Shown here piece after piece: positions 50,119 through 63,609 of a stretch of 64,000 bases of DNA. A program made the translations under genes and the position numbers. The DNA lies in contig JAODUP010000026.1 in the NCBI GenBank assembly GCA_025642065.1, positions 372,001 to 436,000 on the forward strand, written 5' to 3'. Position 1 is the first letter of the stretch. Every line of letters starts with the position of its first letter. The notes under the pieces are model-generated. The model was not told where the DNA came from. It was given only the letters and a program-made list of their open reading frames with translations, and ran no database searches. This DNA comes from Paralvinella palmiformis (Eukaryota > Annelida > Polychaeta > Terebellida > Alvinellidae).

Positions 50119-50278
50119 TTCAACTATGCTATGATAGATCAGTGTAGATTATATTACACATGCACATAAAATAAATAATCCGATTTGTAAACATATGTAG
50201 TAACATGAATTAATATATATATATATATACACTAATAAAATGTCCTCATGGTCAACGATGGACACGGGTCATATATAG
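49127..50278. other. Convergent 3' flank between EDEM2 and the polycystin gene
   Basis: AT-rich, with a (CA)n run at 49309-49341 and (TA)n runs at 50088-50114 and 50212-50229. It contains AATAAA on the plus strand near 50168 and on the minus strand (TTTATT near 49931), so the two 3' untranslated regions could overlap. No coding sequence was recognised. Confidence 0.5.
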
Positions 50279-53200
50279 TTAATATTTTTTAATTGACTGC
50301 TGGGCATCGGAGAAACTGCTGACGGATGTCATTTGGTAGATATCACCACCACAGATGTCATCTGAGCCTGTGGTAGTAATTAGGTCGATATCAGGCTCCG
50401 TGTATGTAGGAGCGGTTTTCTTCTTGAAACCGATTGCTGAAATGGCGACAAAATTATTGTGTGACAAATTGCATATGTTTGACCATGACCGATCAAACGA
50501 ATATGTTGACTGCAACACCAACCTATGTAGCTATTCAGTCAAAGACACATTTTGTCCAATCCCCTTCTTTACTAATTATAACACCCTAAATCTAGAACCA
50601 TTCGTACGCCATGAAGCTAAATGTCTAGAGACACTATTTCTTCTGAACCATTCGTACACCATGAAGCTAAATGTCTAGAGACACTATTTCTTCTGAACCA
50701 TTCGTACACCATGAAGCTAAATGTCTAGAGACACTATTTCTTCTGAACCATTCGTACACCATGAAGCTAAATGTCTAGAGACACTATTTCTTCTGAACCA
50801 TTCGTACACCATGAAGCTAAATGTCTAGAGACACTATTTCTTCTATGTAGGTTTTATTTTACTGTTGGACTGTTCGTCAAAACTTTTGTTAAATTAACTA
50901 ATTTGCGACCTTGCGCCACATTTGAAAACATGTCTGTGCATGTGACGGGTAGTGGTTTGTGATACGCGCGCGCGTGTGTGTGTGTGTGTGCACTAAAGTA
51001 CGCCCACGTACATAAACACTGATAAAGGAACAAACTTACCAGGCGACATGCTGTCCACAGCAAACAGCTTCTTGAAGTTAGCCAGGATATATTCGACCAT
51101 CTCGTAATCGTCATTGGTCAGCAAATTCCTGGTCTTCACCAGAGTGAAGTTCTCGTTCAGAATCGAGACGAGTACGTTAATGACGACGAACGCCAACAAG
51201 ACGACGTAGACGAAGAAGAATATCGGTCCAACGACCCGGTTCGTGTCGGCCAGATGATGATAGTTGAAGTTCATGAGCATCATCGAAAATAACGACTCCA
51301 AACTCGAGATGAAGGTCGAATATTCCCGAAGTACTCGGCCGAAGGTCATGTAGCAGAACTGGCCGAATGCCATGTAAAGAATGGAGAAGAAGAGGAAGAA
51401 GCCGAGCAGGGAGTCGGTGGCCAGATCCAGGGCCGACATCAACTCCGCCACCTTCTTGTTGAAGCGCAACAACTTCAACAACTTCAGCATCGACATGAAG
51501 ACGAGGAAGGCGAGAACGTAGCCAAATATATCGTCCCAGTTCATGACGTATTGAAAATTGGTGTACTTCTCTGTGGCAAGGAAGAATATAAAAAAACAGA
51601 CATATTTATGTTATTGTATGGATATATTGTCTGCTCTCCAACATCCACAAACTCTTTAGTAAAGTAATTATCAACAGACTGGAAAGTGTCCTAAACATCA
51701 ACCAGCCAAAGCAACAAGCCGGATCCAGAAGACGTTTCTCAACCACCGATCACATCCAAACTATAAATCAACTAAAGGAAAATGTCTGGAACACAAACTA
51801 CCAGTCAGCATGGCATTTGTGGATTACGAGAAAGCTTTTGATTCTGTGGAAACTCATTCGGTTCTAGAAGCAGTGCAGGAACGAGGAATCAACAGCAACT
51901 ACATACAATTAATAAGAGACATCTACACAAGTCCATAACAGTTTGTCTGCACAAAGATAGCAACAAAATAAAGATAAAGAAGAGGGTCTGACAAGGAGAC
52001 ACCGTGTCACCAAAGTTATTCATAGCCTGTTTGGAGAAACTCTTTAGGACTATAGACTGGACAAAAAAGGTGTCAATATTAATGGAGAGAAACTCGACCA
52101 TTCTACGATTTGCAGATGATAAAATAATAGCTCACGCTGTAAAGGACATTGAAGTAATGCTTCAAGAGCTGTACAACGCAAGCAGGAAATGTGAACTGAA
52201 AATGAATATGGGAAAAAACAAAGATCATGGCAGTATATGTAAATGGAATCCAACTCGATCAAGTAGAAGATTATGTTTACCTTGGCCAACGTTTTACATT
52301 AATAGAGAAAAACCAAGACAACGAAATCAGAAGAAGGATCAAAGCACCATTGCAGGCATTTGGAAGACACATCACAATTATGAAGGGTACACTACCAACA
52401 TGCTTAAAAAGAAGTCTTCAACCAGTGCATCTTTCCAGCAATGACATATGGAGTAGAAACCTGAACATTAACAACAAAAGAAATTGTCTGCAGCACAACA
52501 CAGCATGGAACGAAACATGCTCAACATCACTTACAAAGACCGGAAAACTAACAAGTGGGTGACTGAGCAAACTAAGGTTATGGACATTATGGGAATATTA
52601 AAAAACAGAAAATGGACATGGGCAGGTCACATCAGCCGCAGAACGAATAATAGATGGAGTGCGGCATTGAGAGTTTGGACACCCATGGTGGATAGATGAA
52701 CTACAACAGTACTGGGACAATGTGAACTAGTACACGAGAGCAAGAAACCGAGACATTTGGAGGCAACATGCTAAGCAATTCTTCCTGCAGTGGACTGATC
52801 ATGGCTGAAGAAGATGATGATGGATATAAACAAAAACACACACACACACATTCTTGTTATTGTATGGATATAGAATAGCTACACTGATAGTCAAAATTAA
52901 GAAATCTTTGAAGTAATAACTTCTGAAACTAACACGTAGGTCATGAAGACAGATAGTATAATAATATGAGACCTACACACTTTATGTACAAGAGGACGAG
53001 CTAAAGGTAGCTTATACAACATCTAACAATAATAATAATGTATATTTAATAAAGCACCCTTACTAGCAGGAACCATTCAAATTCGTTGTACAACGATACC
53101 CCAAATAATATGTCTAAAAATCTAATAAAGGATTTGAACGATATCTGTGAAAGGAATCTTGAACAGATGTGTTTTCAAAACAAATAATTTTTTTCAAAAG

Positions 53201-54167
53201 ACGACGCATTTCTAATATCCAATAATAACGTATTTCACAAAGTGAGGCTGCAACACTAAATGCCCTATGACTTGAGGTGAGAAACGGGCACCTGCAATAT
53301 TATCTAACTGGATGACCTGAGTTTTCGGGATGACTTTCTAATGGACACCTGTTCGTGATAAAATTATGGGATGGTGGCTGTAATATATATGATTTATAAT
53401 TGTTTCTCATTGATCAGTATGAAGTAGTGTCGCAAGTTTAGTATTTGTCATGTCGCAGTATCCCAAACGTACCTTTGTTGTCTCGGAATTTGGCTATGGT
53501 GTGTCTGGAAAACACGTAGTGTACCCCGTACATAGCACACACGAGCACGGATCCGACCAAATTAAACAACTCGAGAATGTTCCAGAAGCCCTTGAAGTAC
53601 TGCTGTTTCTGTTGCCTCATCTTCCTTCCCTCGACGACGATGAAGTACAGCGTAAAGGCAACGAATGTCAGATCCAGGAAGATTCTGAAGATCGCTCTAC
53701 TGCCCACGTAGTTATAAAGCCTCAGCGTCTGGACCACCGGAAACGGAATCACGCCACCGGAAGCTGGAAATTCTAGACCCAGAGTGACGATGGAGAACAG
53801 GTTCGTGTTCGGATTGTAGAGATTGAATTCGACGAATAAGGCTCTGGAGCTTCTGTCTAGCCACCTGGTGTCCCTGAGATACTGGATCATTTTTAATGCT
53901 TCGCCCGGTTTTGTGCCGAGTTCGGCCACATAGCCTCCTCCACTGTACGAGGCTACGTTACCCCAAACCGGAATACCATCTAAAGTGAACATATCTTGAT
54001 ATCTCCACGGCGTCATCTTTTCGTTCTCTGTCTTGTTTAGATCGGTCTGCCATCCCTCATCGTAATCTTCCTCATCCATATCGTGAGGACCGTAATCATC
54101 ATAACACGAATTGATGATGATCGCCATCTTCTTCTGTACCTCACAGCTATCTGGAGTAAATATGATA

Positions 54168-54233
<66 letters not shown>

Positions 54234-55239
54234 TTAACTAGTGAGTTGATTACAACATTATGCCACTATTCTTTATTTGCGTTTAAAAAACCCGCCTCAA
54301 ACGAAAAGGGACATAAGGAATGTGAAGATAAATAAAAACTGATTGACATCGAATTTGTTTTATTATTTGTTGCGTGAAAGTGTTGATTTTTGAGGGTATA
54401 AGTTAATTAAATTTTAATTACAATTAAAACAAATCATAGGTTAGGCTATGTATATCCCGCCATTGATATGTTTCTCGTTATAGTACGGATTTCATACACA
54501 CTGTAGGCTAAAACAGACAATCTACGAAAGCCAAGGGGGTGAGGTAAAAGATGAACCGTTCACATCTAGGTCGGAGTTGAACCCCTCACCTAAAGATCTT
54601 GGACGGAAAGCGCAACTAACTTCAGCGACGAAGATGATCCCGTATGGGGGTAAAATCAGATAACGGTTAACCTATTTTTTATAAGTGCCAAGCTTTCAGA
54701 AGCATAGATTACTGTCATGTGCCACAAGCAACTGAATCAGACCGTTTTCACATAAATTAGAATACAACATCTGAACATCATACGCATACCCTTCTTCACT
54801 CTTTGCAAGCGCAAACGAGGCGATCCAATTCTGAAGTAGGTCAGGTCATCGGTAAAGTAACAAAGGGTCCAGTGCGCCTCATTTCCGTTATACCAGTGAT
54901 CGGCATACAAACCAGGAATAAGTGTCTTATTACTCCACAACCAAAAATCAGAAAGCGTCTTTACCTGGCAAGAAACGTATTTTTTATAAGACACGAGTGA
55001 CAGACACGTACTTACGAACACACACACACACACACACACACACTGTTATGAGATAAATTCAAACCTGGCTTGGGGAAATGATGTTATAACCATTTCTCCA
55101 CTTTTATTTTTTTAAACATATAAAACAAAGTTCAGTTTATTACAAACGTCCACAAAAACCAAATTACAACAAAATCTACCTCGAGATAATTAATGATACA
55201 GATTCATGCAGATTTAAATAAGATCTACCTTCCTATAGT

Positions 55240-55297
<58 letters not shown>

Positions 55298-58200
55298 CTT
55301 GCGTGCGTGCGTGCGTGTGTGTCTATCTGTGATGGTGTCTACTATTTACTTCTCGTCCCATTCCTATACTCGAACATTCCCTTTATACCCTTTTACTGGA
55401 CGTTGGCTGACCTTTTCCAGTTTTCCTCGGACAAAGAGTTTTGATATTTCGTCCTTGGATCTGTACGAATTGGGATCTTTACTGTCATAGGTCAGTGCTG
55501 ATATCACCATAATGTAGAAGACATAGGAGAGAATCTCTCGGAATATCGCCCACATCTTTATCTCTTTCGCTCGCTCATCTCTCAACTTTTTCAGCTGACT
55601 TTCGTCGGCGACCTTCATAACGTACGGCTTCCTATGAGCTGATTAATTAGGAAGCTATAGATGATGATCATCATCGGCGTCATCGGCATCACTTTTATTA
55701 TTATTATTAATATCATCATCATCATCATCATTGACATCACCATAATTATTATCATCATCATTAACATCACCATCATCATCACTATCATCATAGGTAGCGC
55801 CACCACTATCACCGACACCACCACCATCATCATTATCATCATCATACACTATCATCATCATCATCCTAAATTAATTGCGTCACAATCAAGATCCAGTAGA
55901 GACATTTACAATAAACAAGGCATTCTTCGTTGCCAATTTTACAAGAAGATTGTTTAAATCAGACAATGAAATAAACTTATCCCCAATAAGAACAGCCGGA
56001 TTGATTATCGTGTTTACCTGTACGCTTAACTCTGTGTGACAGATCCATCTCTTTGGTTTCGGCATCAATAAATTCTCCGACAATGCCCCCAACTTCCTCG
56101 GGACAAACTTCTTGTTTGGGCTTCTTTACAATTAGTGCGATGAACATAGCCAGACCTATCACCTTAATGGTGTAATGTTAAGAATATCATTCAACTTAAA
56201 ACGAGAGAAAAAAAGACGACACAGAATTTCAAACACAGTTTGTCATACGCCGTCCACATTAATATTTGGTCGAGTGGATCGATCTGTTTAATTTTGTTTG
56301 GGAGATTTGACTAAAGAAGTCACTCCGCTGAGATATGATCTGATCTGATCAAACCGAAGCCTTTTATTAAGGGCTGCAACATCCCTTAGACACAGAAAAC
56401 ACTGGGATCCGAGCCCACGATCTGTAGGTCTGCAATACTGCACGGTGTCTACTGCACGACCGAAGTGCTCTACGAGCTATATAACGAGAGTTTTAAGTTT
56501 GGAAGAAGTCACTTTACCTTAAGAGGCTGGATGAAGAAAATCGACTGGACAAACGAGAGAAGGAAGGCTGTCAGCCACTTCGATGACTTCTCTCTGCCCC
56601 ACTGGAAGCTGTACAGGATCGTGAACGTACCGGAAACAGCCACGGTAAGGAAGACGAGCAGCCATGCGACGTACGTACACCACCATGGCAACACAAACGC
56701 ACGATCTCTCTTCTTCTTCTTAACCACCGTCTTCCCATCGTTGTCCACTTGGAGAGATGATTCGGTCGTTTCGATCCTGGACCCGACAGGTTTCTCGGAC
56801 TCAGCCAGAATGCCCAACATTTTGTCAAGTTCCTCTCCCAGGTAGCTGGCCTTATCCTTAACGGCCTTCGACATCTTTTGGCTGGTACTGGACGATACGC
56901 TCGTCGCTCGGGAAGTGCCTTCGGATACGTAATGGAACGTCTTTCTGCGTTCGCCGAGTTTTGGTCTCGATTTCCGGAAGAGGGTCACAACAAGGAGACT
57001 TACTGGCACGGATACCAAACTGCTGGCTAAACTGATGAACAGCTGCTGAGGCGTGAATGTCAACGGCCCCAAATGGACAACCTGAGGAAAACGATATCAA
57101 CCGACCGGTCACAAATGAGACCGGGAAAGTTGACATTAAGTCGGGTTAATCCATTTCTGTGGGCGCTTACTTTAATTTGAATAATGATGACAACAAAAAC
57201 GGTCACTTGATAACTTTAATCCCGATAATTTTCGCACTGATTCCAGAACCAAATGGGACTTTACCTGGACATTCTCGACGTTCTCTTCTGTTTTATACCA
57301 CATGGCGTTGGCAATCATGGTGGAAAATAGTAGCGCCAAGCAGCAGGATAACCGCTGTACTCTGGTGAAGTTGCTGCGAGTTGGCCGCGAGATGAGTGAG
57401 AACCAGAGATGTCCATCACTCAGATCCTGTCTGGTCGTCGATGAGAAGAGATACTGGAACTTGACAAGGTCATCTTCTGAAGCTGCCGGAAAGAGACACT
57501 CTAAGTCACCATTTTCTTTGTCCACAGCCAACCACCGATCGGCCAAGAAGGCGCACCTGTAAGGTAGAATATTGTCATTATTCAGTGACATAACTGGGTG
57601 ATTGAAGATGTAAAGTTTAACAACGCATGGACGCAAAGAGGTCTGTTCATGTATCTTCATTTTAATTGCTTCTTACGACTCGAATAGACAAAATGGATGG
57701 CTAATCTAGACCTTAGCGAGATAACTGAGACACTTACATCTCATTTGTTTGTATATCTCTGATCATAATCCTATCCAGGTACCACGAGGCATTAGATCCG
57801 TGCCCTGAGTTATCATGCCAGACTCGTATGTACATCAGGGATCCCAATGGCTCCGGTACACCGAGTAGGTAATTGTTTACGCTACCACGTGACAGCCGCT
57901 GTAATCGCATGATAAGAAATCGGAGTGAATAAATCACGGAAGCTCGATACTGCTAATCGTAGAAACTTTGTTTCTACTGAAATAATCCGATGTATTCTTT
58001 ACACGTAGATTTCAGATTTCAAGAAAGTTAATCGTATGTTCTCTATGACGACAGGGACGTTTAGGCTAATAACAATACGTACTCTTTTCAAAGTGTCCTC
58101 AAGTTTTCGCACCTCGGTATCTCCCTGTTCTCCTCCTAACATGAAGAACACAGTTGACTCAGTGCCAGCATTCTTTCTCATGCCGGTATGTACCGTCATT

Positions 58201-60376
58201 TGATAATGATACCCATCTTCAGGTGTGTTATCTGATAAGGGTACCACTCCCCACTGCATGGAAACAACAATTTTAATTGTGTGTTAAAGGCCGAAGCCAT
58301 TATGATTAAACACACACAAACACAATCGCGCGCGCGTGAAAAAGACGTTTCTAGAACCGAAACTATTCGTGGTATTTGGGCTGAATGAAATATCTGCTAT
58401 TACTGCTATCGTCGAAGGTATTAGAAATATTTTATTTTATGTACTAACACGCACACATACACACACACGCACGCACGCACGCGCAGACACATGTACTTTT
58501 TTTGTATTTAGGTAGTGGTCATTTGGTTACAATTCTATAAGATTTATAAACATCACGAAAACCTGAGCCCATGCCTTTATTATATGTAACATAAAATACA
58601 TGTAAGTGCTTGTGTTATTTGTGTACCGGTCATGCAAGCAACACGATACTCTAGGCTTCTAAAATATCTTTATTGACAAATGCAGTGTAATTCAAATGCA
58701 CCCAAATATCAAATTTCATGACCAGCCAGAATGATATTTCTGAGGTATGTAATTCTAACTGTGGAGTCGTTTCACAGACACTACTTGAAACGAAATATTG
58801 TAGACGACGTTTATTAGGAGAACAAGAAATAAATCATGTCATCCATAAGCCAAATGTGCAACTGAATAAGTCTGAAACATGATGACGTCAAAAACCAAAA
58901 CAAACCACCCGCGCTTTGCATTGTGGGATTTGGAGGGTCCACTGATAATCCCGCCATTTTAACCATAAACGTCAATGTTCCGGATCTGTTATAATCATGC
59001 CCCAAAATGGCGGGAATATTACGGTATTATCGCTCAGCGGACCCCCTATAAATCCCACAATGCAAAGCGCGGCTGGTTTGTTTTGGTTTGTGACGTCATC
59101 ATACTCCAGACTTATTGTAGGTATGCATCTAAGGAGCAACAGCAGATTTCCAGTCCATTTTTTGACGTCTTGTTAATTCTTTCCAAAATCCCATTACCCA
59201 TTGTGTGATACGGGGTTGTTCGAGACTGTTGTCTACCTGTCAATTTGCATAATTTCCGAATAACGCCGCTCTGGAATGTCTCCCCCTCATCTGAGTGCTA
59301 GCGTTGAGGCAACCCATAAAAACATAAATCCATTGAACATCACTTATGCTGTAGTTTTTGCTATTTGGTTCTTTGTCGGAATAGCTGTGGAAAACTTGGT
59401 GAAATGATCAGTGATCACCAATATATGTTGATAAACCCCCTTCGATGTTTCCAAAGATAAATAGTCCATGCACGCTAACTCAAGTGGTTGAGAGGTGACT
59501 ATACTTACTAAAGGACCTCGATGATTAGTAGGTGATTTACGATGGATACATCTAGTCTATACACGCACGTATCCACTCCTGAACACGAGGAGTCATGTTT
59601 GGCCAATGTACTCTATCTCGTAGAACATTCAAGCTACGTTCTCTACCAATATGTCCCATATCATCATGAGTACAACACACGGCTTCACGAAATGCACAGG
59701 GCAAAACTAGGTGAAATATTACATCGCCGTTGTCATTCAACACGCTATACAATACACGATGCTTAATCGTCAATTTGAAGTTAGCGTACAGGCCAACTCC
59801 GAACTCTTTCTACCTTGTCTGGATCAGCTTCAATGCCCTTTGCGGAGACAATGTGTCAAACATAATGAATTTTGTCCCTGAATAAATGACACTTAATCGG
59901 TGATATATCTGCATTTCGGATACAATTAAACACCTATTTTAAATGTCCCAGATGATCCTGGAAGGATTAATAGGCTACAATAATGTCATTAAGACTTAAT
60001 GATAATAAAACAAATATTATATATTTGGCACCACTACATTGTGTTAAATCCCTAAGGACACCAACATTACACACATGGGTCCATCTTCGATTATCCCCAA
60101 TGGGTCAGTAAAACATCTAGGGATTGTTTTTGACCAATGTGTATTAACATGTATGCCCCCACTTTGTGGAATAGGTTGCCGGCAGATGTTAGAAATGCGT
60201 CGTCTCTTGAACATTTTAAATCCGTTCTAAAACACACCTGTTCAAGGTTCCTGATCACTTCTAGGGATTTACAGACATATTATTTGGGGTATTATTATAT
60301 TATATATTATTTGTACAGCGCCTTTGAATGGCTCCTGCTAGTAAGGGCGCTTTTTTAAATATACATGATGATGATG

Positions 60377-60418
<42 letters not shown>

Positions 60419-61461
60419 GAGATATATTTGACAAAATCGATCAGTACCGGTGGTGAAATCTTGAAATATCTGCTCTTTAAGACGTTGATAAGAAGCGTGT
60501 GCATTTGACAAACAAGCGCTAACCTGTTATATTCAAAACATTCGACTAGTGGTTTTCTGTGAAATGATATCTTAGGAATTGCTAATTACCAATTATAATA
60601 GCAAATAAATTCTACCCAATCACTTTTTCAGTTTTATTTGCAATATTTAAGGACACGGGGAATAAAAAGTACTCTTTTAAATAAAGTTATTTTCAAATGT
60701 TTGCAAAAGGATGTACAGGCTAGAAACCAAAAGGAGTCGGCACAATGACGACAACGGCGATGAGACGATAGAGCAGGAGAAAGACGGCGACGAATGTGAG
60801 GAATACTGACCTTGAAGATGTCTTTCTTGTCCATTCGTCTGAGGACGATGACGAGCAGAAAATAGATAACGAGGACAAGTATGATGGTGATAAAAATATG
60901 GATATTCTCGACCAGTTTCTCGGCTCCGTCATCAAACACCGTACTAAAGTCGATAGTGTTCGGCGGCACAATCCAATCAGAACTGAACAAAGTCAGATGA
61001 TTAGAAAGACAAATCGTCTCCGTAGATGTCGATTTCTCAGATACCTGTAACAGTCCAAAAATATATTATCTATATGATACAGATGACCCCCCCCCTCCCT
61101 CCCCCATCGTCAATCGCTACTCTACGTCTAGGCCTTAACCATCACTGAATTGGCTAACCCGGACTGTAACCAAATTTCTGTAGCCATCATATGATATACT
61201 TTTTTTGGGTAAATATACTTATGAACCATACTTGTTTTGTTTTAGATGTAAATGTGTGGTTATCAATAATATTGAAAGAAAGTATTTGAGGTAGTATCTA
61301 TGTAACGTGTTTATGATCTAGTTAATTGAAACTGAGGTTAATTAAGAGACAGTTAATTAAAAGTTGATTGCACACACACACACACACACACACACAATCG
61401 CGCACACGCACATACGCACACACGAACATATGCACACACACATACACACGCGCGCGCACAC

Positions 61462-61527
<66 letters not shown>

Positions 61528-63541
61528 ACATATAATTGAATGGTGCTAAAATAGCTAAATGTTCTCTTTACTAACCGTACAACCATAATTTTCCCATGTT
61601 CCAGTGACGTTATTATAATAAACACATTTTGGTTGCCATACTGTCAACTTAAACTGCACCATTTCAGTGTTGTTATCCAAAGCTGTGTAAAAAACCGTAC
61701 AAAAATCTGTTTATTTCTATACTATATTAAACAAAATGCCGTTATGGTATAATGATATTTTGTTTATAATGATATTTTTGTACAATGGTATGTTGATGTT
61801 TTTTCTGCATCCCTGAATATATGTTAGAGACAGACAGATAAACTGGTGTCTGTAACCCCACCGCCAACACACACACGCACGCACACACGCGCGCACATGC
61901 ACGCACACAAACACGCAAAATTAACCAGAAAGCTTACCTTTCCATACGTATCCCAGATATGCTGTGGTGGCGTTTGGAGCATCAAGTACTATTTTGGCTG
62001 AATTCAATCGACTAAACTCTAAATTCTCCTTCAAGTCATTAATAGTCTCATCTGGCTCACCGTGAAAACTAAAGTGTAATACACACGTGACGTCATCAGA
62101 CAAACGCGTTATCTCTACAAAAAGCGGCCCACTGGACACGTTGAATTTGGTGAACCTCAGCACGCCAACAGTTGTATTCTTTAGCTCGGTTTTCACGCTG
62201 TCCAGCGGCTGATAGAACCGAATAGAGCTTTCGAGTTGGTTGACGTTATATTCGCTGCCCGATTTGTCTAGAAAGGACAGACCAATGGTTGTTGGCTGAT
62301 TGCCCGGAGCTGTATCGCTGAACGCGTAATCATTCTCGGCATTGAACCTCGTCTGGAATGGACAAGTAGGACTCGTTTATCTCACTCTTACTAACCAGCA
62401 ACAGATATCAACAAGTTCGAATAAAACGCATCGTTCTATAAACAATTGATAACTGAAACTCGAGGAAAACGTTGTTTTATAGAAAAACTGTTTTATGTCG
62501 TGCTCTTACCTCCATTCCAACTGATGTGGTTTGGGCAGCATCGGAATGTAATTCTAATGGACTGCTAAGTGCATCTTTGACCAAATATGCACCGAATCCT
62601 TCCGGGAGATAGAAGCCCCCTTTACCGATACTGAGCTTGACATCACTTAGCTGGGATGAGGCCTTCACCTCCATTCTGTAGCTAACATCTGTAGTCTCAA
62701 ACGTAAATGCGTCTTCTCCCGGTACCATGTCTCGTAAGATCAAAACTTTGATCAAATTCAGCGTCCTGTCTAGATTATCAGCGAAACTCTTGGCCTAGAT
62801 AATATGCAATAATTATGCATTAAAGTGTATCTGTGCGAATTATTTTATTGTATGAAGAGATATTAGAAGCATTAGAAGTAGAGTACACCATCAGCTCTGG
62901 TTGTACATACCTCATTCCTGGAATATTTACATTTGCTGGAAGCTATCGCTTTGACCTTGGCGTTCAGGATTGCTCTGTCTTCGGGAGACACATCGACCGT
63001 TATGGGATCAGGTTTAGGACAGCGAGGTTGGATCCGTGAGGCGTTCTGCATTGCTGTTATACTATCTAGTATATCTGGGATACAGAGAACGACCTCATTT
63101 CGTATGAATATGATATGCCGCATTTTCGCGCGGTGAGGTGACTATTTGCAGACCTCACTGTCGCGTGACAAATCGTAAACGAAAGTTCATTATTTATAAA
63201 AGCCATCGGGACAAATCTAACTTCTTGTTTCTAGAACTGTTTTGATTATATTGGTGTTTACCTGTTGCTAATATACGTTTGTGTTGTGATTCATCGCTAT
63301 CTCTTTCTCTTAACATAACCGTTATAGACGCAAATAAAATATCTCCAATGTCAGTCTGAAATAAGTTCATGTTATATAATAGTATGATGGTAATATCGTT
63401 GATAAATTTGGCTCGTCAGCATATTGGATAATAGCGAAGAGTCAGATGTAAATAATGGTTTGTCAGCATTTAGGACAATGGCCAGAAGTTGGCCAAGGAG
63501 GTGACGTATTAGACAAATAGAGAGAATGAAAATCCGTAAAT

Positions 63542-63609
<68 letters not shown>

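Noticed and set aside
50595..50844. CRISPR array
   Set aside because: The 50-bp units are contiguous identical copies without spacers, and the genome is eukaryotic.
55615..55957. Asp-, Met- and Ile-rich frames
   Set aside because: Translations of an (ATC)n/(GAT)n intronic triplet tract.
57571..57660. N-terminal extension MKIHEQTS... of the polycystin exon
   Set aside because: It is intron: a TTCTACCTTACAG acceptor at 57557 and phase with the upstream exon place the exon start at 57556.
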